64,000 bases of DNA from CAVZOY01 sp963777095 (GCA_963777095.1 CAVZOY010000002.1:62001-126000), one strand, 5' to 3'; positions 16,930 through 26,830 are shown, numbered from the stretch's first letter. Made by a program: numbers and translations. The notes: generated by a model not told the origin, from the sequence alone.

Positions 16930-18342
16930 TCATTGCCGGGTGCGGGCCGACCGGTGCGATGCTGGCCGCCGAACTGCGGCTGCACGATGTGCGGGTACTC
17001 GTCCTGGAGAAGGAAACCGAGCCCGTGTCGTTCGTCCGCATCGTCGGTCTGCACATTCGCAGTCTCGAGCTGATGGCGATGCGCGGGCTGCTGGAGCGCA
17101 TTCTCGAACACGGAAGACAGCGTCCGGCCGGCGGCTTCTTCGCCGCCATCACCAAACCCGCGCCCGAGGGCCTGGATTCCGCGCACGCCTATCTGCTGGG
17201 CATCCCGCAGCCGGTCATCGTCCACCTGCTCGAAGAACATGCGATCGAACTGGGTGCGCAGGTCCGGCGCGGTTGTGCGGTGGCCGGTCTCGAGCAGGAC
17301 GACGAGGGTGTGACCGTCGAGCTGGCCGACGGGGAACAGCTGCGTTCGCGCTATCTCGTCGGCTGTGACGGCGGGCGCAGTACGGTGCGCAAACTGCTCG
17401 GCGTCGGCTTCCCCGGCGAGCCCTCGCGGACCGAGACGCTGATGGGCGAGATGGAAGTGGGTGTGCCGCAGGAGGAGATCGCCGCCAAGGTGACCGAGAT
17501 CGGCGAGACCCATCAGCGATTCTGGCTCCGGCCCTTCGGCGAAGGGGTCTATCAGCGTCGTGGTCCCCGCCGCGGGAGTCAGCGACCGCGCGGAACCGCC
17601 CACCCTCGAGGATTTCAAACAACAGTTGCGCACCATCGCCGGAACCGATTTCGGCGTGCACTCCCCGCGCTGGTTGTCCCGCTTCGGGGATGCCACCCGG
17701 CTGGCCGAACGTTATCGGGTCGGGCGGGTGCTGCTGGCCGGCGATGCGGCACACATCCATCCACCCATCGGCGGACAGGGCCTCAACCTGGGCGTTCAGG
17801 ACGCCTTCAACCTCGGCTGGAAACTGGCCGCACAGATCCGCGGCTGGGCGCCGGAAACACTGCTGGACACCTACCAGGCCGAACGTCATCCGGTCGCCGA
17901 GGACGTGCTGGACAACACCCGCGCCCAGATGGAACTGCTGTCCACCGAACCGGGCCCGCAGGCCGTGCGCAGGCTGCTCACCGAACTGATGGACTTCGAC
18001 GAGGTGAACCGCTATCTGATCGAGAAGATCACCGCGATCGGCATCCGCTACGACTTCGGCGCAGGCCCCGACCTGCTCGGCCGCCGCCTGCGCGACATCG
18101 ACGTGAAACAGGGCCACCTCTACGGTCTGCTGCATCGCGGCCGCGGCCTGCTGCTGGACCGCACCGAACGCCTGACCGTCGGCGGCTGGTCGGACCGGGT
18201 CGATTACCTCGCGGATCCCACTGCGGTACTGGATGTTCCGTGCGTCCTGCTACGCCCCGACGGCCACGTCGCCTGGATCGGCGACGATCAGCAGGACCTG
18301 GACGACCACCTCTCCCGCTGGTTCGGCGGGCCCGCCGACTGA
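16917..18342 (+). pseudogene. rox: Rifampicin monooxygenase (Rox/RIFMO type), one +1 shift
   Basis: A 474-residue (corrected) class A FAD monooxygenase close to Nocardia rifampicin monooxygenase, which hydroxylates the rifamycin naphthoquinone and linearises the drug. Motifs: VIIAGCGPTGAMLAAELRLH (FAD), VRIVGLHIRSLELMAMRG, YLVGCDGGRSTVRKLLGVGF, FGVHSPRWLSRFGDATRLAE, VLLAGDAAHIHPPIGGQGLN (FAD/ribityl), and the C-terminal VLLRPDGHVAWIGDD thioredoxin-like part. The frame shifts by +1 at about 17542 (after FGEGVY); otherwise complete. GC is visibly lower and codons such as GAA, CAT and GAT more frequent than in flanking genes, a sign of transfer. ATG at 16917 is chosen by alignment with family starts. 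Confidence 0.88.
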
Positions 18343-18422
18343 CTCCCCTGGCCGACACCGACACCGCGCGGCCAGGGCCGGACTCTTGCCTCCCGGATGG
18401 TTCGGGAACCACGCTGTGCCCC

Positions 18423-19887
18423 ATGCCGCCCGCCGCCGTGCGCCGCTCCCCCGTACGCGCCGCGCTCGCCGTGCTCGCCGTCGCCGCGGCGATGCTGGTC
18501 GCCACCCCCGCGCCCGCGTCGGCCGGTCCCGGCTTCCCGCCCGGGGAGAGCGTCACCCGCACCTTCACCTACGAGGTGCGCACCCGCGGGACGGTCTACG
18601 CCGACCTCAACGTGTTCAAGCGGGTCGCCGCGCAGACCTTGAACGACCGGCGCGGCTGGAGCCTGGGCGGCAGCATCCGCTACCGCGAGGTGGCCTCGGG
18701 CGGCTCGTTCACGCTCTGGCTGGCCGCGCCGTCGAGCATGCCGAGCTTCGATCCCATCTGCAGTCCCTCGTACAGCTGCCGGGTCGGCCGCAACGTGATC
18801 ATCAACGACGCCCGCTGGCGCACCGGCACCTCGGCCTGGCCGGACGTGGCCGAGTACCGGCACTACGTGATCAACCACGAGCTGGGCCACTGGCTCGGCC
18901 GCGGCACACGCGACCTGCCCGGCGGCCGGCACCCTCGCCCCGGTCATGCAGCAGCAGTCGATCGGCCTGCAGGGCTGCGGAACCAACACCTGGCCGCTGG
19001 CGTCGGAGAAGTCGGCGGTCGCCTCGACCTGGGGCGTGTCCGTGCGCAGCAGCCGGCCAGACCTGTACGCGATCAAGCAGCACGGCGACGCCAGCACCGA
19101 GGTGCACGTCATCGACGGCGCGGCCACGTACGCGTCCTTCCAGAGGCAGTTCGACTCGATCGCGGCGCCGACCGCACCCGCGGCCTGGGACTTCGCCGTC
19201 GCCGACCGCAACCGGGACGGCGTCGACGACGTCATCGGCATCAAGCGGTGGGGCGAGTCGGGCAAGGTCGAGGTGCACGTCCTCGACGGCGCGAGCAGCT
19301 ACCGCACGTGGCAGCTGCACGCGGCCACGGTGCTGCCGCGGTCGGCGTCGGGGCTGTGGTCGTTCGACGTCGCCGACACCAACGGCGACGGCCACCTCGA
19401 CGTCGTCGGCGTCAACCGCTTCGGCACCGAGGGCCGGACGACGGTGCACGTCCTGGACGGCGCCACGAACTACAGCCGCTTCCTGTCGCACGCCGGCACG
19501 CCGATGCCGCACAGCGACACCGCCACCTGGGCGTTCGCCACCGGCGACCACGACCGCGACGGCGTCCCCGACCTCTACGCCATCAAGCGGCTCGGCGCCT
19601 CCGGCTCCACCGAGGTGCACGTGCTCGACGGCGGCGACGGCTTCCGGTCGTGGAGCACGCACGCGGTCACGCCCATCCCCGCCTCCGACGAGTCGTGGGA
19701 CTTCACCGTCGACGACCACGACGGCGACGGCTGGGACGAGGTCTACGGGATCAAGCGCGACGGCGCCTCGGGCCGCACGGAGGTGCACGTGCTGGCCGAC
19801 CGGACGTACACGTCCTTCGCCGCCGGCGCGCAGACCCCGCTGCCGACCACCGACGGCGTCCCGGGCTGGCGGTTCGTCGTCGACTGA
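18423..19887 (+). pseudogene. Secreted DUF3152 metalloprotease-like protein with FG-GAP repeats, one +1 shift
   Basis: A signal peptide (about residues 1-36, ending ASAGP) is followed by a DUF3152 domain to about residue 200, with the zinc-protease pattern HELGHWLGRGH (HExxHxxGxxH), then four or five repeats of ~65 residues carrying D-x-N-x-D-G/DxDGD calcium-loop motifs (DRNRDGVDD, DTNGDGHLD, DHDRDGVPD, DHDGDGWDE), as in VCBS/FG-GAP propellers. The product is likely an exported hydrolase with a propeller binding domain. A +1 shift at about 18912 falls exactly between the last Gly and the third zinc His of the motif; correcting it gives about 487 residues. The fusion of DUF3152 to a propeller is uncommon in my experience. 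Confidence 0.78.
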
Positions 19888-19940
19888 CCCGGGCGGGTCG
19901 GGGGCCACACCGTGTCGGCGGACACTGCTTGACTGACGGC

Positions 19941-21050
19941 ATGGACCTGCCCGTGCTGCCCCCGGTGTCGCCGATGCTGGCCAAGGCCGCGACCAAGCTG
20001 CCGACCGGCGAGGGCTTCTTCTACGAGCCGAAGTGGGACGGCTTCCGCTGCATCGTCTTCCGCGACGGCGACGAGGTGGAGCTCGGCAGCCGCAACGAGC
20101 GGCCGCTGACCCGCTACTTCCCCGAGGTGGTGGCGGCGGTCAAGGAGGCGCTGCCGGAGAAGTGCGTCGTGGACGGCGAGATCGTCGTCCCCCGCGAGCG
20201 ACCGGCTGCACTTCGAGTCGCTGCTGCAGCGGATCCACCCGGCCGAGTCGCGGGTGAACCTGCTCGCCGAGCAGACGCCGGCGCACTTCGTCGCCTTCGA
20301 CCTGCTCGCGCGTCGGCGACGAGTCGCTTGATGGAGCAGCCCTTCGCCGAGCGGCAGGCGCGGCTGCGCACCGTGGTCAGGGACAGCCACGACCGGGTGC
20401 ACGTCACCGCGCTGACCCAGGACGTCGCGGTGGCCGAGCGCTGGTTCGAGCAGTTCGAGGGCGCCGGGCTCGACGGCGTCGTCGCCAAGGCCGCCGACCT
20501 GCCGTACGGGCCCGACCAGCGGCTGATGGTCAAGGTCAAGCACGTGCGCACCGCCGACTGCGTGGTCGCGGGGTTCCGCTGGCACAAGAGCGGGCCGATC
20601 GTCGGCTCGCTGCTGCTGGGCCTCTACAACGACGCCGGCGACCTGCAGCACATCGGCGTCTCGGCGTCCTTCCCGATGGCCCGGCGGGCCGAGCTGGTCG
20701 AGGAGCTCGCGCCGTACCGGGAGAACGCGGTCGAGAACCACCCATGGCGGGACTGGGCCGACTTCCAGGCCGCCGCCGCTGCCGCCGCGGCGAACGGCGG
20801 GGCACCAGAGGGGCCGGAGCGGCGGATGCCGGGCGCCGTCAGCCGGTGGAACGCCAAGAAGGACCTCTCCTGGGTGCCGCTGCGGCCCGAGCTCGTGGTC
20901 GAGATCAAGTACGACCAGCTCGAGGGACGTCGACTTCGTCACACCGGCCAGTTCCTGCGGTGGCGGCCCGACAAGAGCCCCGAGCAGTGCACGTACGACC
21001 AGCTCGACGTGCCGGTCCGCTACGACCTGGCCGAGGTCTTCGCGGGCTGA
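19941..21050 (+). pseudogene. ATP-dependent DNA ligase (LigC/LigD-ligase type), three +1 shifts
   Basis: A ~369-residue ligase with the nucleotidyl-Lys motif EPKWDGFRCIVFRDG (Lys near residue 33), motif III-like VVDGEIVV, motif IV GLDGVVAKAADLPYGPDQR, and an OB domain with VEIKYDQLEG and RHTGQFLRWRPDKSPEQCTY. This is the LigC-type ligase that seals breaks in actinobacterial end joining. Breaks at about 20199, 20310 and 20331 are each +1, so three together restore the starting frame. ATG at 19941 starts MDLPVLPPVSPMLAKAA as in homologues. An LigD-type polymerase gene lies 1.7 kb downstream on the same strand. Confidence 0.82.
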
Positions 21051-21127
21051 GAAGGCGCGGTCCCGCGGACGGCGCCACTCCCAGCGGCACCTGCAAGTCC
21101 GGCGAACGGCTCATAACCTCGTGACCC

Positions 21128-22689
21128 ATGCGTCTGCGTCGTGGCCTGCTGGCCGCCTGCTCCGCCGTCCTCGTGACGGCCACCGGCTGCACCTCCTTCG
21201 CGGAGACCGCCGCCGATGGTGCCGACGCGGCGGTCGGCGGCCCCGACCGAGGCGCCGGTCGACGAGATCGACTGGACCGACTGCACGACGCAGATCGACG
21301 AGCTGATCCCGGACGACGCCGAGGGCGCGGGCCGGGACCTGACGTTCGAGTGCGGCCGCACCGACGTGCCCATCGACTACGACGACCCGACCGGCGACAC
21401 GCTGCCCCTGTTCCTGGTCCGCGCGACGCTCGGCGAGCAGACCGACCGGATCGGCTCGCTGCTGGTCAACCCCGGCGGCCCGGGCGGCTCCGGCGCGGAC
21501 TTCGCGATCGGGCAGGCGCTGACCATGCCCGCGGACGTGCTCGAGCGCTTCCAGGTCGTCGGCTTCGACCCACGGGGCGTGGGCCTGTCGACGCCGGTGG
21601 AGTGCATCCCGTCGGACGTCAAGGCCGAGATGTTCGCCGCGGAGCCGCGGCCGACGTCGGCCGCGGACATCGACGCCGCCTTCGAGCTGGCCGACCGCGT
21701 GGCGACCGGCTGCGAGGACGAGTACGGCGACGCGCTCGGCATCTTCAACACCGTCGACACCGCCCGCGACATGGACCGGCTGCGTGAGGCCCTCGGCGAC
21801 GAGAAGCTCACCTACCTCGGCTACTCGTACGGGACGACGCTGGGCTCGACGTACGCCGAGCTCTTCCCCGACAAGGTGCGGGCGATGGTCCTGGACGGTG
21901 CCACCGACCCGGACGCCGACCCGGTGGCCGACGCCGAGGGTCAGGCGGCCGGCTTCGAGGACGCCTTCGACGCCTTCGCGAAGGGCTGCAAGGCCTTCCG
22001 CGCCGGCTGCCCGATGGGCGACGACCCGCGGCTGTACCTCGAGAAGCTGCTCGACGAGGCGGAGGCCGAGCCGATCCCGACCGACGAGGACGGCGACGAC
22101 CGCGAGGCGACGGCGGGTGACGTCTTCACCGCCGTCGTGGCCGCCCTCTACGACCAGGACGCGTGGCCGCAGCTGAGCCAGGCACTCGTCGCGGCGCGCA
22201 AGGGCAACGCGGCCGGCGTCTTCACGCTCGCCGACAGCTACACCGGCCGGCTCGACGACGGCACGTACTCCAACCTCTTCGACGCGAACTACGCGATCAA
22301 CTGCGCGGACACCGCCGAGGAGGAGCAGGTCCCCGAGGAGGAGATCCGCAGCCTCGTCGCCGAGTGGAGCGAGGAGTACCCGCTCTTCGGCGCCCAGCTC
22401 CGCCACCGCACTGCACAACTGCAACGTCTGGGACGCCCAGCGGACGCCGCTGCCGGAGCGCGACGCCGAGGGCAGCCCGCCGATCCTGGTCATCGGCACC
22501 GAGGGCGACCCGGCCACGCCGCTGGCGGGGGCGGTCGACATGGCCGAGGACCTGCAGAACGGCGTCCTGCTGACCTGGCAGGGCGAGGGCCACACGGCGT
22601 ACCCGAAGACCAAGTGCGTCACCGCGGCGGTGGACGCCTACCTCCTCGAGGAGAAGGCGCCGAAGGACGACCTCACCTGTCCGGCGTAA
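21128..22689 (+). pseudogene. TAP-type alpha/beta-hydrolase lipoprotein (tripeptidyl aminopeptidase family), two +1 shifts
   Basis: A secreted peptidase-like hydrolase of about 519 residues. The N-terminus is a lipoprotein signal (TATGC near residue 20). The fold shows LLVNPGGPGGSG (oxyanion loop), FDPRGVGLSTPVEC, the nucleophile elbow GYSYGTTLG, and the C-terminal TAP domain with EGDPATPLAGA (Asp) and WQGEGHTAY (His), completing a Ser-Asp-His triad. Frame shifts of +1 lie at about 21230 (after the signal peptide) and 22410 (before ALHNCNVWDAQ). Homologues are exported proline/tripeptidyl aminopeptidases of actinobacteria. Confidence 0.82.
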
Positions 22690-22730
22690 GGCGCGGCGCG
22701 CAGGGCGGTCGCTGCGGTAGGAACTGACGC

Positions 22731-23795
22731 ATGGCCAGCAGCAAGGACGCCGTCGTCCTGGACGTCGACGGTCTGGAGGTACGCGTCTCCAACCCGGAGA
22801 AGCCGTACTTCGCCGACCGCGGCATCCGCAAGATCGACGTCGTCAACTACTTCGTGTCGGTCGGCCCGGGCATCCTCTTCGCGCTGAGGGACCGGCCGAC
22901 GACGCTGGAGCGCTGGCCGGGCGGGGTGTTCGAGGGGGCGCGGATCTCGACCCGCGTCGACAACACCGGCGACGCGTTCTACCAGAAGCGGGTGCCCAAG
23001 AACGCCCCGCCGTGGGTGCCGACCGCGCACATCACCTTCCCCAGCGGACGGACGGCGGACGAGATCGCGCCGGACTCCGTGGCGGTCGTCGCGTGGTGCG
23101 CCAACCTCGGCACGCTCACCTTCCACCCGTGGCCGGTGGACAAGACCGACGTCGAGTCGCCCAACCAGATCCGCATCGACCTGGACCCGCAGCCGGGCAC
23201 CGACTTCTCCGACGCGGTGTGGGTGGCTCCGCACGTGCGGGAGCTCCTCGCCGAGTTCGGCATGCAGGGGTGGCCGAAGACCTCCGGCGGGCGGGGGGTG
23301 CACATCTACGTGCCGATCCAGCCGCGCTGGACCTTCACCGAGGTGCGGCACGCGGTGATCGCCTTCGGCCGCGAGCTGGAACGCCGCCTCCCCGACCGCG
23401 TGACGATGTCGTGGTGGAAGGAGGAGCGCGGCGAGAAGATCTTCATCGACTACAACCAGATGGCCCGGGACCGCACGATCGCCTCGGCGTACTCCATCCG
23501 GCCCAAGCCGCACGCGCCGGTGTCGGCTCCGCTGGACTGGGACGAGCTGCCCGACGTCACGCCGTTCGACTTCGACGTCCTGACCATGCCCGCGCGGTTC
23601 AAGGAGGTCGGCGACAAGCACGCCGGCCTGGCCGACCACGCCTTCGGGATCGAGCCGCTGCTGGAGCTGTTCGAGAAGCAGGCGCGGGACGCGGGCCTGG
23701 GAGACCTGCCCTATCCGCCGGACTACCCGAAGATGCCCGGTGAGCCGATGCGGGTGCAGCCGAGCCGGGCGCGGGCCAACAAGGACGTCGACTGA
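22731..23795 (+). CDS. LigD-type non-homologous end-joining DNA polymerase/primase
   Basis: A 354-residue stand-alone PolDom protein (archaeo-eukaryotic primase fold) that fills gaps and adds ribonucleotides at double-strand breaks. It begins VRVSNPEKPYFADRG, then IRIDLDPQPG (catalytic Asp pair), TSGGRGVHIYVPI (the S-x-x-R-G-x-H motif) and FIDYNQMARDRTIASAYSIR. The length matches separate polymerase subunits as opposed to the three-domain mycobacterial LigD. With the ligase at 19941-21050 it forms a two-gene end-joining set; no ku gene is in the window. ATG at 22731 with TAGGAA upstream. It ends 7 bp from a convergent gene. Confidence 0.93.
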   Translation: MASSKDAVVLDVDGLEVRVSNPEKPYFADRGIRKIDVVNYFVSVGPGILFALRDRPTTLERWPGGVFEGARISTRVDNTGDAFYQKRVPKNAPPWVPTAHITFPSGRTADEIAPDSVAVVAWCANLGTLTFHPWPVDKTDVESPNQIRIDLDPQPGTDFSDAVWVAPHVRELLAEFGMQGWPKTSGGRGVHIYVPIQPRWTFTEVRHAVIAFGRELERRLPDRVTMSWWKEERGEKIFIDYNQMARDRTIASAYSIRPKPHAPVSAPLDWDELPDVTPFDFDVLTMPARFKEVGDKHAGLADHAFGIEPLLELFEKQARDAGLGDLPYPPDYPKMPGEPMRVQPSRARANKDVD

Positions 23796-23802
23796 CGCGC
23801 GG

Positions 23803-24748
23803 TCAGTCGTTGCAGCGTTCCAGCAGCACGTACGACGGGTCGCCCACCACGGCGACCGCGGACATGGTGCCTCCGCCGGCCGCCGACGTCGAGATACGCA
23901 GCACCCCGTCGTCCCCGGTGAGCCCGTCGGCGCTGCCGAAGCCGGCGCCGGTGAACTGCTCCTGGTATCCCCGCAGGACCGGGGTGAGCTCGCCCGTCAC
24001 CTGGAGCACTGCGACGTAGCCGCCGGTTCCGCACTCGGCCGGGACCGGGGCGGAGATCAGCGCACTGCCCTCGACGACGCGAATGGGCGAATCGGTCTCG
24101 GGCGTCAGCTCGCGAGAGACCTCGAAGTGCATGGCCGGCGCCACCGGTCCGTCCGGGATGGGCGGAAGGGCCTGCCCTTCCGGAGGGAGCCGATCGGCGC
24201 GGATGTGGACGTAGCCCGTGCCGTCGGGGTCGACGAAGCCCTTCAGGGACAGGGCCAGGGACACGACATCCGGTGGGTGGGTGTAGGCCGTGCAGCCGAC
24301 CAGGAACGGCCCCGGCGGTTCGTCGTCGTGGTTCTCGTCGCCGGGGTCGCTGCACCACTGTCCCTCGGGGCGGCAACACCATCCCGAGTCCATCGAGAGG
24401 CCGAGGTCCTCCGCCTGCCGGACGTAGCCCTCGAAGACCCGACGGGCGTCGCCGGCGATGCGGAGGACCGCCTGCCAGCCCTCCGCCGCGCCGGCGGTAT
24501 CGCCCGGGGAAACACAGCCCCGATCAGGCCGGACCCTCGCTCGATCTCGAAGCCGTCGGCGAGCGGCCCGCTGGTGCGCACCGGCGCAGCGCTGGTGGAC
24601 GGGGCGGCAGCCTCGGTGGCGGGTCCGGCGCACCCCCGAGGACGAGCACGATCGCCGTCACCACGGTCGGCACTCGGGCCGCCCGGGCACCGCGGCGGCG
24701 CGGTCCTCGGAGCCGGTCGCCGCGACGCACGCGACGATTCCACCGCAT
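23803..24748 (-). pseudogene. Hypothetical lipoprotein, two -1 shifts
   Basis: From the ATG at 24748 an arginine-rich N-terminus leads into a hydrophobic helix (VPTVVTAIVLVLGG) and, after a -1 shift in a run of five G (about 24634), a lipobox ending LGGC followed by a Ser/Thr/Pro linker. A second -1 shift near 24507 (in CCCCGGG) restores the frame used by the remaining ~235 residues. The mature part has no motif I recognise; it contains CC, several other Cys and a WCSDPGDENHDDEPPG loop. Likely an exported lipoprotein of unknown function. Upstream alternative starts exist. Confidence 0.55.
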
Positions 24749-24969
24749 CGACGCGGGGCACGGCGGAGTTTCGAGCCCGGAGATTCCCGTCGAACGACAC
24801 GAGCGGGCCGGACCGTCCGCCCGTGGCACGAAGTGCTCGTGCAGGAACAGGCCGCATAGGACGCCAGGACGCCGCCGAGCAGCGTCCCGGGACTCGTTGA
24901 CCCTGCTCAGCGGCCCCGAGTAGCTTCGCGCCCCGCACGGGGGTCCACTCTCTGCTCGAGGAGTCACCC

Positions 24970-25300
24970 ATGGTCCGGACGAAGTCGTTCCTCGCCGCCA
25001 CCTCCTGCGCGTTCGCCCTCGTCGTCGCCGGCGCCGCCCCCGCCCTGGCCGGTGAGGTGAACGGCAACGGCGAGCGGGTCCCGCGATCGACCAGGCCAAC
25101 TCGATCTGCGTCTTCTCCGGTCTGAACGACGACCCGGACGCTCCGACGACGGGCGAGCTCACCCCGGAGAACGCGCCGAACGGGCCGGGTGGCGTGAGTC
25201 CCAGTCCTACGGGCAGGACGTCAGGCTCGGCTTCGGAGACCCCCAGGAGTTCAACCCCGGTGACGCCTGCGGGGCAGGCAGCAACTTCGAGCGGGACTGA
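24970..25300 (+). pseudogene. Small secreted protein, two -1 shifts
   Basis: ATG at 24970 with GAGGAG upstream opens a signal peptide (MVRTKSFLAATSCAFALVVA, cleavage after ALA). The mature part, read through -1 shifts near 25085 and 25212, contains IDQANSICVFSGLNDD, ELTPENAPNGPGG, QSYGQDVRLGFGDP and ends FNPGDACGAGSNFERD. The two Cys and the SYGQ.V motif resemble small secreted actinobacterial proteins of unknown function. The corrected mature protein is about 85 residues. Confidence 0.5.
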
Positions 25301-25323
25301 CCGCTCCCCCGGAAGGATCGAGC

Positions 25324-25355
25324 TGCGGCTGCCCCGGACGTGCCGGGCAGCCGCG
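25324..25355. terminator. Bidirectional terminator hairpin
   Basis: GCGGCTGCCCCGG and CCGGGCAGCCGC form a GC-rich stem with a 5-nt loop and one bulge, between two convergent genes. No long T-run follows, as is usual at this GC content. Confidence 0.55.
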
Positions 25356-25366
25356 GCTCGGCCGTC

Positions 25367-25804
25367 TCAGCCGTACGCCGGCGGGCGGAGCCGCACGCGG
25401 ACGTCGTCGGTCGCCTCGGTGTCGTGGTCCTCGACGGTGTCGTAGGCGCCGAGGTAGACGCCGACGTCGGCCCAGCCGGCGTGGAAGCGTCCCGCCTCGG
25501 CCCGCACCCTGACGGCGGTGCGGTGCCAGGCGCCGTCGCAGACGGGGAAGGCGCCGCCGACGGTGCTCGTGCCGCCGAACCGGGTGCCCTGGGTGACACC
25601 GACATCCAGCTCGAACGCGTCGAGGTGCGGGGCACACCGCGCCCGCAGCGGGACGACGACGACGCCCCCTGCGGTGAGCCGGACGGAGCGCTCCAGCACG
25701 TCGACGGCGAGCGTGCCCTCCGGGTTCGGATCGGCCGACGCGGCGGGGGCGGCGGCCACCAGCACCGCCGTTCCCAGGAGCGCTGCGAGCAGGCTTCTCG
25801 GCAT
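25367..25804 (-). CDS. Hypothetical secreted protein
   Basis: A 145-residue protein starting MPRSLLAALLGTAVLVAAAP with a clear signal peptide cleaved near ASA-DPN. The mature part (about 120 residues) is beta-rich and has two Cys (ARCAPH, FPVCDG), likely one disulphide. No known family recognised. A GTG three codons upstream (25813) is an alternative start. Confidence 0.7.
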   Translation of the reverse strand: MPRSLLAALLGTAVLVAAAPAASADPNPEGTLAVDVLERSVRLTAGGVVVVPLRARCAPHLDAFELDVGVTQGTRFGGTSTVGGAFPVCDGAWHRTAVRVRAEAGRFHAGWADVGVYLGAYDTVEDHDTEATDDVRVRLRPPAYG

Positions 25805-25977
25805 CGTCGTCACCAGCGTCGTCGTCCCCGTGCGGCGGCCATGGTGGCCCTCGGCGAACGGCGGCGTCCAGACCTCACCCCATCGGGTGACGCCGAGCGG
25901 CCGATGCCCGCGCAGACCTGCAGCACCGGCTGCTCCGCGCCGATCCGAGAGGGTCGGTCGTCGGACGGAGGTGGAGC

Positions 25978-26424
25978 ATGCGGGTCTCGATCCTGGTGTA
26001 CGTGCTGCTCTACCTCGTCGTGGAGATGATCGGCGCCCAGCTGGCCGCCGTGGAGTGGGCGAAGATCACCCCGCTCATGGTCGCCTCCGCGGTGACCGAC
26101 GCGATGCTCGTCGTCGCCGTGCTCGCCGCCGTGCTCGTCACCGCCGACCTCACCAAGCACCGGTGGCGGCCGCTGCTGCACACCTGGCTGCACGAGCACG
26201 CCCGGCCGCACCGCGGCTGGTGGGGCGGGCACCGCCACCACGACGACGACAACTACGCCGAGGTCGTCGGCGTCACCTCGTGGCGGCCCGAGCCGCTGGC
26301 CCTGCCCGTGGGGTCGCCGGCCGTTCCGCCGACGGCCACCTATGCGACGCCCACCTACGCGGTCAGCGGCACCTCTGCCCGCACCGGCCGGCCGTTCCCC
26401 GAGGACGACGGCACGCTGCTCTGA
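25978..26424 (+). CDS. Hypothetical two-helix membrane protein with His-rich loop
   Basis: A 148-residue protein with two hydrophobic helices (residues 5-25 and 33-58), then a basic region and a histidine cluster (GGHRHHDDDNY near residue 83), then a Pro/Ala/Thr-rich tail. GGAGC precedes the ATG at 25978. The function is unknown; the His/Asp cluster might bind metal but that is only suggestion. The gene stands alone, 140 bp before cspA. Confidence 0.65.
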   Translation: MRVSILVYVLLYLVVEMIGAQLAAVEWAKITPLMVASAVTDAMLVVAVLAAVLVTADLTKHRWRPLLHTWLHEHARPHRGWWGGHRHHDDDNYAEVVGVTSWRPEPLALPVGSPAVPPTATYATPTYAVSGTSARTGRPFPEDDGTLL

Positions 26425-26563
26425 ACCCGGACCTCCGCCACGTCGACGAGTCACGGCGTCCCACTCGACCATTCGGGGCGGTTGGCGGTTAGGGTTCAGG
26501 TGTCGGGAAGGCCCTGCGCACTGGCAGGACCCCGATGCATCACCTCAGCTAGGAGCGAGTGCA

Positions 26564-26767
26564 ATGCCCGAAGGCACAGTCAAGTGGTTCAACGCAGAGA
26601 AGGGGTTCGGCTTCGCCACCCCTGACGGTGGCGGACCGGATGTGTTCGTCCACTACTCCGCCATCCAGTCCAGCGGTTACCGCTCACTCGACGAGGGGCA
26701 GCGCATCTCGTTCGACATCGAGCAGGGTCAGAAGGGGCCGCAGGCGGCCAACGTCTCGCCGCTCTGA
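26564..26767 (+). CDS. cspA: Cold-shock protein (CspA family)
   Basis: A 67-residue single OB-fold RNA chaperone. RNP1 is KGFGFATP and RNP2 is VFVHYSAI; the start MPEGTVKWFNAEKGFGFA is canonical. TAGGAGCGAG provides the ribosome site, and the gap from the preceding gene leaves room for a leader of ~100 nt, common in csp genes. A perfect terminator hairpin follows 15 bp after the stop. Confidence 0.97.
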   Translation: MPEGTVKWFNAEKGFGFATPDGGGPDVFVHYSAIQSSGYRSLDEGQRISFDIEQGQKGPQAANVSPL

Positions 26768-26782
26768 CATCCGAACCACCGC

Positions 26783-26820
26783 ACAGCGCCCCCGCCCGGA
26801 CCTCCGGGCGGGGGCGCTGT
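26783..26820 (+). terminator. Terminator hairpin after cspA
   Basis: ACAGCGCCCCCGCCCGGA and TCCGGGCGGGGGCGCTGT are exact reverse complements, 18-bp arms with a 2-nt centre (effectively a small loop). It lies between cspA and a convergent gene and probably serves both. Confidence 0.85.
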
Positions 26821-26830
26821 CGCATGTGGG

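Noticed and set aside
16860..21050. A 1396-residue open frame spanning rox, the DUF3152 gene and the ligase
   Set aside because: It is a chain of three genes whose frames happen to connect through +1 breaks; each part has its own start and family ending.
12200..22420. Programmed +1 frameshifting or a recoding system
   Set aside because: The sites share no slippery heptamer or stimulatory structure and occur several times within a single enzyme gene; error is far simpler.
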